Below are positions 6,931-12,983 of a stretch of 13,548 nucleotides of DNA, piece by piece (position 1 is the stretch's first letter; each line of letters opens with the position of its first letter). The notes beneath the pieces were generated by a model. The model saw only the letters and a list, made by a program, of their open reading frames with translations, made no database searches and was not told where the DNA came from. The stretch spans positions 1-13,548 of the forward strand of contig JAJEBJ010000201.1 in the NCBI GenBank assembly GCA_022822575.1. The letters are read 5' to 3'. This DNA is from Alphaproteobacteria bacterium. GTDB taxonomy: Bacteria; Pseudomonadota; Alphaproteobacteria; SP197. The position numbers and the translations under genes were made by a program.

Positions 6931-7713
6931 ATGGCTAAGTTCAGACTGCCCAGGAATTCGAGGGTGAGGGTCGGCAAGGCCCATCCCGTGCCGCAGGGCA
7001 GCGCCCGACGCACCCGCTTCAAGATCTACCGCCATGACCCCGACAGCGGCGCCGGCCCGCGCCTCGACACCTTCGAAGTCGACCGTGACACCTGTGGCGA
7101 AATGGTCCTCGACGCCCTCATCACGATCAAGAGCGAGATGGATTCGACGCTCGTCTTTCGCCGTTCATGCCGCGAGGGGGTGTGCGGTTCCTGCGCCATG
7201 AACATCGATGGCGTCAACACGCTCGCCTGCACCAAGCCCCTCGACGACATCTCCGGGGACGTCCGGGTCTACCCCTTGCCCCACATGCGGGTCATCCGAG
7301 ATCTCGTCACCGACATCTCGCATGTCTACGGGCAGCTCGCCTCGGTCAAGCCATGGCTGCGCTCGCAGAGCGCCGCGCCGAAGGCAAAGGAACGCCTGCA
7401 GTCGCCAGCCGAGCGCGAGAAGCTCGACGGCCTCTACGAGTGCATCCTGTGCTTCTGCTGCCAGACGGCCTGTCCGAGCTACTGGTGGAACAGCGAGACA
7501 TTTCCGGGTCCCGCCGTTCTCCTACAGGCCTACCGGTGGGTGGCCGACAGCCGCGACGAGGCAGGCGACGAACGGATCGCCGAACTCGACGGCGCCGACG
7601 AACTCTTCCGCTGCCGCACCATCGTCAACTGCACGAATGCCTGCCCCAAGGGTCTCAATCCGGCCCGCGCCATCGCCGAGGCCAAGAAGCGCGCAGCACA
7701 GTCACATCGCTAG
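6931..7713 (+). CDS. sdhB: Succinate dehydrogenase iron-sulfur subunit
   Basis: A 260-residue protein that carries electrons from FAD to quinone. The [2Fe-2S] cysteines are C80, C85, C88 and C100 (CREGVCGSC and LAC). C171, C174, C177 and C238 fit the [4Fe-4S] cluster, and C181, C228 and C234 fit the [3Fe-4S] cluster. W185-W186 in SYWWN match the quinone-site tryptophan region. NSETFPGPA stands where NSDRYLGPA or similar is usual, a mild variation. The start has GGAG about ten bases upstream. It closes the sdhCDAB block; the 217 bases that follow separate it from the convergent phosphorylase gene. Confidence 0.96.
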   Translation: MAKFRLPRNSRVRVGKAHPVPQGSARRTRFKIYRHDPDSGAGPRLDTFEVDRDTCGEMVLDALITIKSEMDSTLVFRRSCREGVCGSCAMNIDGVNTLACTKPLDDISGDVRVYPLPHMRVIRDLVTDISHVYGQLASVKPWLRSQSAAPKAKERLQSPAEREKLDGLYECILCFCCQTACPSYWWNSETFPGPAVLLQAYRWVADSRDEAGDERIAELDGADELFRCRTIVNCTNACPKGLNPARAIAEAKKRAAQSHR

Positions 7714-7895
7714 CCCTACAGATTGTTCCGAGATTCACAGCACAGGACAGGGGCGCCGCCCGCGCCAACCCCTCGGGCACACTGCAGCGCATGATGTCAT
7801 GTGCTTGCGACTGATCTCTTGGGGCGTGTCGTGCGTCAGTTCACGGTGCCCGGGCAGATTGACAGTCGAACCTGAAAGCGGTTGCTGAACCCGGT

Positions 7896-7917
7896 CTCCG
7901 GCCCGGCAGGCCAGGAG
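7896..7917. terminator. Hairpin between convergent sdhB and the phosphorylase gene
   Basis: CTCCGGCC (7896-7903) pairs with GGCC-A-GGAG (7909-7917), eight base pairs with one bulged A and a 5-base loop, 14 bases beyond the phosphorylase stop on the minus strand. A shorter GC stem, GGCGC/GCGCC at 7752-7756 and 7762-7766, lies 38 bases past the sdhB stop. Neither has a T-run. The gap 7714-7930 otherwise shows nothing I recognise. Confidence 0.35.
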
Positions 7918-7930
7918 CGCAGAGAGATCC

Positions 7931-8674
7931 TCAGGGTTGCGAAGCGACGACGTCGCGGATGATCTGCCGCACCTTCCCTGTCGACGTGGCCATAACACCG
8001 GTCATGGCCTCGACCCGGATCGGGCCCGCCGCGCGGCCCGCCGCGGCGTTCACCACAATCGCGAGATGCGCATAGGCGATGCCGGCCTCGCGCGCGAGCG
8101 TTGCTTCCGGCATTCCGGTCATTCCGACGATGTCGCAGCCATCGCGTTCCAGGCGATCCACTTCGGCTGCGCTCTCGAGCCTCGGACCCTGAGTGCACGC
8201 GTAGGTGCCCCCGACAGCGATGGCGATGCCGGCGCTCAAGGCGGAGCCGTGCAGCGCTGAACTGAGTGCGCTGTCGTAGGGGGCGGTAAAGTCGACGTGA
8301 ACCGGCGCATCGAGGTCGTCCTCGAAAAAGGTATGCTCCCGTCCCCACGTGTAGTCGACGATCTGGTCCGGAATGACGAGCGATCCGGGTACGAGGTCGC
8401 CACGAATCCCTCCGACAGCAGCCACCGCGACGATGCGATCACACCCTGCGGCCGCAAGCGCGCAGATGTTGGCCCGGTAGTTGATGCGATGAGGCGGAAT
8501 GCGTGAGGGCGTGCCATGACGGTGCAGGAAGGCGACTCCGGCTCCCTCGAGCACACCTTCAAGAACCGGCCCCGAAGGCATGCCCCAGCGGGTTTCCTCT
8601 TCACGGCGTGCCTGGACCTCGAGACCCTCGAACTCGAGAAATCCGGTGCCGCCGATGATACCGAGCCGTTTCAT
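7931..8674 (-). CDS. mtnP: S-methyl-5'-thioinosine phosphorylase-like (MTAP/PNP family)
   Basis: With the ATG at 8674 the protein has 247 residues, the family length; an upstream ATG at 8734 would add 20 residues unlike the family. It splits methylthio-nucleosides with phosphate, releasing a purine base and 5-methylthioribose-1-phosphate for methionine salvage. GIIGGTG (5-11), RHG (52-54), PPHRINYRAN (60-69), YACTQGPRLES (158-168) and MTGMPEA (185-191) are family motifs. MTGMPEA and VVNAAAG match Pseudomonas methylthioinosine phosphorylase. N209 stands where adenine-specific MTAP has Asp, and Asn there is the mark of 6-oxopurine specificity in PNP, so methylthioinosine is the better substrate guess. 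It diverges from arsR. MTAP activity on methylthioadenosine remains possible. Confidence 0.85.
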   Translation of the reverse strand: MKRLGIIGGTGFLEFEGLEVQARREEETRWGMPSGPVLEGVLEGAGVAFLHRHGTPSRIPPHRINYRANICALAAAGCDRIVAVAAVGGIRGDLVPGSLVIPDQIVDYTWGREHTFFEDDLDAPVHVDFTAPYDSALSSALHGSALSAGIAIAVGGTYACTQGPRLESAAEVDRLERDGCDIVGMTGMPEATLAREAGIAYAHLAIVVNAAAGRAAGPIRVEAMTGVMATSTGKVRQIIRDVVASQP

Positions 8675-8737
8675 GTGACCCGCAGTTTCAGGCAACCGCC
8701 AGCGTCGAACAAGCCGGGGCAGCGGGAGACCCATGTC

Positions 8738-8776
8738 TTGACATGATCGGAGATGGTTTTATATTTATAGAACTAT
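8738..8776 (+). promoter_or_regulatory. Sigma-70 promoter of arsR with overlapping operator candidate
   Basis: TTGACA at 8738-8743 is a perfect -35 box; TATATT at 8760-8765 is a five-of-six -10 box with a 16-base spacer. The region 8756-8776 is a sharp AT-rich island in GC-rich DNA. An inverted repeat ATAG-AA-CTAT lies at 8767-8776, over the expected start point and the first bases of arsR, a sensible place for ArsR repression. Transcription should start at about 8771-8773, two to four bases before the ATG at 8775. Confidence 0.75.
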
Positions 8777-9101
8777 GGAAACATCTCGCGCCATCGACCT
8801 GCTGCATGCCCTCGCCCAGGACACCAGGCTGGCGGCCTGGAGGTTTCTCGTGAGGGCAGGGCCGGAAGAGACACCGGCCGGAGTCATTGCCCGCCATCTC
8901 GGCATCGCGCCGCCGGTCCTGTCGTTCCATCTTTCCTGTCTCGCCCGTTGCGGCCTCGTCGTGTCACGGCGTCATGGGCGCCATATGATGTATGCGGCTG
9001 ACCTTGACGTCATGAAGGACCTCACGGACTTTCTCGTCGAGGACTGCTGCCTGGGTTTCGATGCGCCGCCGGATCCCACAATCGTCGCCAAGGAGTTCTG
9101 A
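8775..9101 (+). CDS. arsR: ArsR/SmtB-family arsenical-responsive repressor
   Basis: A 108-residue winged-helix repressor: LLHALAQDTRLAAWRFLV, then VIARHLGIAPPVLSFHLSCLARCGLV as the DNA-binding helix pair (residues about 38-62), then the wing with RRHGRHMMYAA. Cysteines are C55, C59, C91 and C92; the E. coli-type ELCVCDLC site is absent, so the effector site is probably the C-terminal vicinal pair C91-C92, perhaps with a partner. It would repress its own promoter and the arsI gene three bases downstream. There is no Shine-Dalgarno site and almost no leader, so translation is probably leaderless. The ligand (arsenite or methylarsenite) cannot be read directly; the arsI neighbour favours an organoarsenical. 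Confidence 0.9.
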   Translation: METSRAIDLLHALAQDTRLAAWRFLVRAGPEETPAGVIARHLGIAPPVLSFHLSCLARCGLVVSRRHGRHMMYAADLDVMKDLTDFLVEDCCLGFDAPPDPTIVAKEF

Positions 9102-9104
9102 GCC

Positions 9105-9569
9105 ATGAAGCGCGTACATGTCAGTGTCAATGTCGACAACCTCGAGGAGGCGGTGCGCTACTACGCCGCACTTTTCGGGGCCGAACCCGATGTCCTCAAG
9201 GAGGACTATGCCAGGTTCCGTCTCGATGAGCCCTCGATCAACTTTTCCATGACATCCAGGGGTCGCACGATCGGTCTCGATCACATGGGAATCGATGTCG
9301 ACAGCGAAGACGAACTCGTCGAGGTGACTGAGAGACTCGAGGCCGCCGGCCAGGCAACAAGCGAGATCTCCGACGGCGTATGCTGTTATGCCCAGTCCAA
9401 AAAGTCGTGGTCCGTCGATCCCGCCGGCGTTCCCTGGGAGACCTTCCACACCCGTGCCGGCGCCACGGTCTACGGCACGGACAGGATCGATGACGGCGCC
9501 ATCGCCGCCTCGGCAAGAGAGGACGGTCGCACGATCACGTCCGCGGCGCGCGAGGCGTGCTGCGGCTGA
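9105..9569 (+). CDS. arsI: ArsI-type C-As lyase (ArsI/CadI family dioxygenase)
   Basis: A 154-residue vicinal-oxygen-chelate protein. ArsI breaks the carbon-arsenic bond of trivalent methyl or aromatic arsenicals using Fe(II) and O2, leaving arsenite. The Fe ligands of the family are in place: H5 (MKRVHVSV), H60 (GLDHMGID) and E112 (PWETFHT). The arsenic-binding vicinal pair C93-C94 sits in GVCCYAQSKKSW, the typical CCYA motif. A second CC pair ends the protein (C152-C153 in ACCG), as in many family members. AAGGAG at 9090-9095 gives a good start. It lies three bases after arsR, so both share one message. No arsM, arsB, acr3 or arsC is in the window. A general CadI-like metal protein is the weaker alternative. 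Confidence 0.9.
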   Translation: MKRVHVSVNVDNLEEAVRYYAALFGAEPDVLKEDYARFRLDEPSINFSMTSRGRTIGLDHMGIDVDSEDELVEVTERLEAAGQATSEISDGVCCYAQSKKSWSVDPAGVPWETFHTRAGATVYGTDRIDDGAIAASAREDGRTITSAAREACCG

Positions 9570-9619
9570 GTCACCGGCCGCATGAAGGCTCTGGAGACTG
9601 ACCGGACAGATTCCGGGGC

Positions 9620-9651
9620 CGCGCTCCCTGTCACCACTGATAAGGAGCGCG
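9620..9651 (+). other. Hairpin in the arsI-mmsA gap
   Basis: CGCGCTCC (9620-9627) and GGAGCGCG (9644-9651) form a perfect 8-base-pair stem with a 16-base loop. A competing 5-base-pair stem, GACAG/CTGTC (9605-9609 and 9628-9632), would cross it. A 6-base-pair stem TGCGGC/GCCGCA (9561-9566 and 9577-9582) spans the arsI stop. These could end the ars message or shape the mmsA leader; no T-run supports an intrinsic terminator. In the 225-base gap 9570-9794 I found no clear promoter for mmsA. Confidence 0.35.
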
Positions 9652-9794
9652 ACACCTTGTCCCAGATTTCCAGGGTGCGCGGCGGCGTCAGGAACACCCG
9701 CTCGACCTGATCGGCGCGAGGAAAGAGATTCTCCTTGCCTTTGGCCGATCGTGCTGTTTGTTTCGTGGCCGCGCAATCCGACAAGGGGTTCCTG

Positions 9795-11294
9795 ATGCCT
9801 GGCATGCTTCATCACTATGTCGGCGGCCGCAGGGTCGCCGGAAACTCGGGCCGTTGTGGTGACGTGACCAACCCGGCAACCGGTGAGGTCATTCACCAAG
9901 TGCCTTTTGCCTCGACCAGCGAGGTCGATGAGGCCATCGCTGCGGCGTCCTCCGCGCAACCCGGCTGGGAAGCGGTGACGCCGCAGAATCGCGCCCGCGT
10001 GATGTTCCGGTTCAAGGCACTCGTCGAGGACCACATGGATGAACTCGCGGAACTCGTGTCGCGTGAACACGGCAAGACCCTGGCGGATGCAAAGGGTTCG
10101 GTGACCCGCGGCCTGGAAGTGGTCGAGTACGCCTGCGGCATCGCCCAGATGCTCAAGGGCGAGTACTCCGGGAGTGTCGGCACCGGTGTCGACAGCTGGT
10201 CCCTGCGTGCCCCGCTCGGCGTCGTTGCCGGCATCACACCCTTCAACTTCCCTGCCATGGTGCCGATGTGGATGTTCCCGATGGCCATCGCCTGCGGCAA
10301 CACCTTCATTCTCAAGCCCTCGGAAAAGGTGCCGTCCTGCGCCCTGCGCCTCGTTGAACTCCTGGAGGAGGCGGGTGCGCCCGAAGGTGTCCTCAATGTC
10401 GTCAACGGCGACCGGGAAGCGGTGGAGGCGTTGCTCGCCTCGCCGACGGTCCAGGCCGTCAGCTTCGTCGGCTCCACGCCCATCGCCGAGCACGTCTATC
10501 GCACCGGCACGGCGAACGGCAAGCGCGTCCAGGCGCTCGGTGGCGCCAAGAACCACATGGTGGTGATGCCGGACGCCGATCTCGACCAGGCGACCGACGC
10601 CCTGATGGGCGCCGCCTTCGGCTCGGCCGGAGAACGCTGCATGGCGGTCTCGGTGGCCGTGGCCGTGGGCGACCGGGTCGGCGATGCCCTGATCGAGCGC
10701 CTGAAGCCACGGGTCGAGTCCCTGAGAATAGGCCCCTACACGGACAGCGAGGCGGATATGGGCCCGCTTGTGACGGCTGCGCATCATGCCAGGGTCAGCG
10801 GCTATATCGATTGTGGCGTCGAGGAGGGAGCCGACCTCGTCCTCGACGGACGCGGTTTCAGCCTGCAGGGATACGAGAACGGCAACTTCATCGGAGGATC
10901 GATCTTCGATCACGTGACGTCCGCCATGCGCATTTACCAGGAAGAGATCTTCGGTCCGGTCCTGTGCGTGGTGCGCACGGAGGGCTACGAGGACGCATTG
11001 CGTCTCGTCAACGACCACGAGTTCGGCAACGGAACGGCGATCTTCACCCGCGACGGCGACGCCGCGAGGGACTTTGTCCAGCGTTCGCGCATCGGCATGG
11101 TCGGCGTGAACGTCCCCATACCGGTTCCCGTTGCCTACCACAGTTTCGGTGGCTGGAAGCGGTCGCTGTTCGGTGATCACCACATGCACGGACCGGAGGG
11201 GGTCCGGTTCTACACCCGCCTCAAGACCGTGACGGAACGCTGGCCTTCGGGTATCCGCAAGGGAGCCGAGTTCGTCATGCCGGTCCTCCACTAG
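9795..11294 (+). CDS. mmsA: CoA-acylating methylmalonate-semialdehyde dehydrogenase
   Basis: A 499-residue aldehyde dehydrogenase that converts methylmalonate semialdehyde (valine and thymine breakdown) to propionyl-CoA and CO2, or malonate semialdehyde (beta-alanine, myo-inositol breakdown) to acetyl-CoA. ATG 9795 is chosen because AAGGGG lies just upstream and the protein then begins MLHHYVGG like the family; an in-frame TTG at 9735 has no support. Catalytic C282 is in GSAGERCMAVS; the oxyanion-hole N151 is in ITPFNFPAMVPMW. LGGAKNHMVVMPDAD replaces the ELGGK of other aldehyde dehydrogenases, so the general-base Glu is absent, as expected for this CoA-dependent family. FGGWKRSLFGD is near the end. 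A rhodanese gene follows after four bases. The exact substrate is open. Confidence 0.94.
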   Translation: MPGMLHHYVGGRRVAGNSGRCGDVTNPATGEVIHQVPFASTSEVDEAIAAASSAQPGWEAVTPQNRARVMFRFKALVEDHMDELAELVSREHGKTLADAKGSVTRGLEVVEYACGIAQMLKGEYSGSVGTGVDSWSLRAPLGVVAGITPFNFPAMVPMWMFPMAIACGNTFILKPSEKVPSCALRLVELLEEAGAPEGVLNVVNGDREAVEALLASPTVQAVSFVGSTPIAEHVYRTGTANGKRVQALGGAKNHMVVMPDADLDQATDALMGAAFGSAGERCMAVSVAVAVGDRVGDALIERLKPRVESLRIGPYTDSEADMGPLVTAAHHARVSGYIDCGVEEGADLVLDGRGFSLQGYENGNFIGGSIFDHVTSAMRIYQEEIFGPVLCVVRTEGYEDALRLVNDHEFGNGTAIFTRDGDAARDFVQRSRIGMVGVNVPIPVPVAYHSFGGWKRSLFGDHHMHGPEGVRFYTRLKTVTERWPSGIRKGAEFVMPVLH

Positions 11295-11298
11295 ACCC

Positions 11299-11700
11299 AT
11301 GGCGTTGAAAACCACGGCGCGGCAGATGGTCGAGGAGGCCACCGCCGGCATCGAGAGCGTTCCCGTCGAGGAGGCCCTTGCACTCGTCCACGACCCCTCC
11401 GTGCAGTTTGTCGACATCCGCGACGTGCGCGAACTCGACCGCGAAGGCATGATTCCGGGGGCCTGTCACGCACCGCGCGGCATGCTGGAATTCTGGGTCG
11501 ACCCGGAGAGCCCCTACCACCGGGAGGTCTTCGCCAGCGGCAGGAAGTTCATCCTCTACTGCGCCGCCGCCGCCCGCTCCGCGCTGGCGACGAAGACCCT
11601 GCAGGACATGGGCTTCGGACCCGTCGCCCAGCTCGCGGGAGGTTTCGCCGCCTGGAAGGCGCACGGAGGAGAGGTGGTGGAGCGGCCCCGGAGGTCGTGA
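11299..11700 (+). CDS. Single-domain rhodanese (sulfurtransferase)
   Basis: A 133-residue rhodanese-fold protein. FVDIRDVRELDREGMIPGA is the CH2-A region in reduced form (residues 37-55); the active loop is CAAAARS with catalytic C88 and R93, followed by FGPVAQLAGGFAAWKAHGG, the usual end of the fold. It should take up a persulfide on C88 and pass sulfur to a thiol or other acceptor in the cytosol; no signal peptide is visible. The residues of the loop (C-A-A-A-A-R) are an accepted active variant but give no acceptor. It starts four bases after mmsA with a weak ribosome site, so it is probably translated from the same message. Its final codons form the left arm of the terminator hairpin. Confidence 0.88.
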   Translation: MALKTTARQMVEEATAGIESVPVEEALALVHDPSVQFVDIRDVRELDREGMIPGACHAPRGMLEFWVDPESPYHREVFASGRKFILYCAAAARSALATKTLQDMGFGPVAQLAGGFAAWKAHGGEVVERPRRS

Positions 11701-11711
11701 GGGGCCGCTCC
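11679..11711. terminator. Bidirectional terminator hairpin between convergent genes
   Basis: GGAGCGGCCCC (11679-11689) and GGGGCCGCTCC (11701-11711) form a perfect 11-base-pair stem with an 11-base loop, extendable by a T-G pair. The rhodanese stop codon TGA (11698-11700) lies in the loop. It stands between the plus-strand mmsA-rhodanese unit and the minus-strand binding-protein gene, whose stop is at 11731. There is no clean T-run; the plus-strand tail is CGGTAAGCGCTTTCGC. Confidence 0.65.
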
Positions 11712-11730
11712 GGTAAGCGCTTTCGCTCTC

Positions 11731-12846
11731 CTACAGGCTGATCTTGATCTCGTCGAACATGTTGATCATGTTCTCGAGGACCTGCGGCGGATAGGGCTGG
11801 AACATGATGCCATTATCCAGCATCTCGACCGGGTCGCTCGGGAAGCCGAGTGCCTCCACCAGCGCCGGATTGGCGATCTGGAAGGCAATCCGGTTGGAGT
11901 GGCCGTAACCGAAAGCCTCAATGAGGTGCCGTCCGGCCTCCGGATCGAGCCAGGCATCGAGGAACTCGTAGACGAGATCTTCGTCGCCCGAGCCGTTGGC
12001 GACGATGGAAAGGCCGCACAGCCAGTTGAGGATTCCTTCCTTGGGCACCGAATACGCTACCGGAATGCCCTGCTCCTTGAGGGTCTTGACGGCCGAGTTC
12101 CAGGCGTAGGCGGCAACGATCTCGCCCGCCGCCATGGCGGTCTCGACCTCGGTCTGGTCGTTCCAGTAGAAACGGACGATGCGGGCCTGCCGTTCGACCA
12201 GGGGCCGAATCTCCGCCAGCATCTCGTCGGACATGTTGAAGGAGTCCGCGCCGTAACCCTGGCAAAGTCCGGCGACCAGGACCGAGCTCTCGGAATCGAA
12301 ACTCGAGATGCGGCCCTCGTAACGTTCGTCAAACAGCATGCACCAGCTCTCCTCACCCTCGTAGAGATCGGTGCGGTAGACGATCGAACTGTTCCCCCAG
12401 TCCACCGGCAGCATCATGATGTCGCCGGCGGCATTGCGGATCGCGTGGTGATTGCGCAAGCCGTCGAAAACATCGTTCCAGTTCGACAGGCGTGAGGTGT
12501 CGATGGGCTTGAGTACGCCGGCGTCATCCATCCTGCCCCAGCTTTCGGCACACGGGTGGGTGATGTCGGCCTGGAAGCCACTGCGTATCTTGGTCGCCAT
12601 TTCCTGTTCGCTGGCGAAGTGGGAGAAATCCGGAGAACCGTACTTGGCAGCATAGGACGGGTAGAATTCGGGCGCGTCGTAGCCGCTCCATTCGAACACC
12701 ATCGGCTGCTGTTGCGCCCGCAGACCGCGAGGCGTGGCGACCGTGGCCACCAGGCCCAAAGCCCCCATCATCGAGAGGGCTTCACGTCGGTTCATGCGGC
12801 CACTCGCAAGGTCACTCTTGAACTGCTTCAGATCACGGGAATTCAT
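11731..12846 (-). CDS. PotD-like ABC transporter substrate-binding protein, Tat-exported
   Basis: A 371-residue periplasmic binding protein of the spermidine/putrescine (PotD/PotF) class. ATG 12846 is set by a strong AAGGAGGT just upstream; a longer frame from 12885 lacks such a site. A twin-arginine signal NRREALSMMG (R20-R21) follows a polar start of about 18 residues, and cleavage is expected near LRA-QQQ (44-45). The mature part reads FEWSGYDAPEFYPSYAAKYG, TKIRSGFQADITHP, DTSRLSNWNDVFDGL, PVDWGNSSIVYRTDLY and EVETAMAAGEIVAAYAWNSA, all usual PotD-type landmarks. No ABC permease or ATPase gene is in the window and terminator-like hairpins lie on both sides, so it looks monocistronic here. 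The ligand is unknown; polyamine is only the family default. Confidence 0.88.
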   Translation of the reverse strand: MNSRDLKQFKSDLASGRMNRREALSMMGALGLVATVATPRGLRAQQQPMVFEWSGYDAPEFYPSYAAKYGSPDFSHFASEQEMATKIRSGFQADITHPCAESWGRMDDAGVLKPIDTSRLSNWNDVFDGLRNHHAIRNAAGDIMMLPVDWGNSSIVYRTDLYEGEESWCMLFDERYEGRISSFDSESSVLVAGLCQGYGADSFNMSDEMLAEIRPLVERQARIVRFYWNDQTEVETAMAAGEIVAAYAWNSAVKTLKEQGIPVAYSVPKEGILNWLCGLSIVANGSGDEDLVYEFLDAWLDPEAGRHLIEAFGYGHSNRIAFQIANPALVEALGFPSDPVEMLDNGIMFQPYPPQVLENMINMFDEIKISL

Positions 12847-12850
12847 GGCA

Positions 12851-12858
12851 CCTCCTTG
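12851..12858 (-). promoter_or_regulatory. Strong ribosome binding site that sets the PotD-like start
   Basis: Minus-strand AAGGAGGT with its AGGAGG core at 12856-12851 ends four bases before the ATG at 12846-12844. It fixes the N terminus ahead of the twin-arginine signal and rules against both the upstream ATG at 12885 and the inner Met next to the arginine pair. Confidence 0.75.
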
Positions 12859-12884
12859 AGGTCGGCGTGACAAATGTGGCGCCA

Positions 12885-12915
12885 ACTATAGCAACCCACC
12901 GTGCGGTTACCACAA
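12885..12915 (-). promoter_or_regulatory. Candidate promoter of the PotD-like gene
   Basis: On the minus strand a five-of-six -10 box TATAGT lies at 12890-12885 and TTGTGG at 12915-12910 as a partial -35, but the 19-base spacer is long. Transcription would start near 12878, leaving a leader of about 32 bases that holds the strong AAGGAGGT site. Confidence 0.4.
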
Positions 12916-12940
12916 GGGGAAACACTGCATCCCGCATCGG

Positions 12941-12975
12941 TCGCGCCGGCTCCGGGAAGTCCGGGGCCGGCGCGA
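12941..12975 (-). terminator. Strong hairpin after the BCCT transporter gene
   Basis: A 15-base-pair stem including one T-G pair (left arm 12941-12955, right arm 12961-12975) with a 5-base loop, starting nine bases past the BCCT stop on the minus strand. It is the strongest inverted repeat in the window. There is no T-run after it in either direction, so it may act as an mRNA-stabilising stem or a non-canonical terminator. It separates the transporter from the binding-protein gene. Confidence 0.6.
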
Positions 12976-12983
12976 AACAGGGC

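Noticed and set aside
8675..8734. N-terminal extension of the phosphorylase from ATG 8734
   Set aside because: The family begins at the GIIGGTG strand; the extra 20 residues are Arg/Leu-rich, unlike the family, and run into the ars promoter.
8964..11450. 828-residue minus-strand open frame across arsI and mmsA
   Set aside because: It overlaps well-supported genes on the other strand; long antisense frames are expected at high third-position GC and the translation has no recognisable domain.
11899..12495. 198-residue plus-strand frame over the PotD-like gene
   Set aside because: Antisense of a clear binding-protein gene with a strong start; no domain seen.
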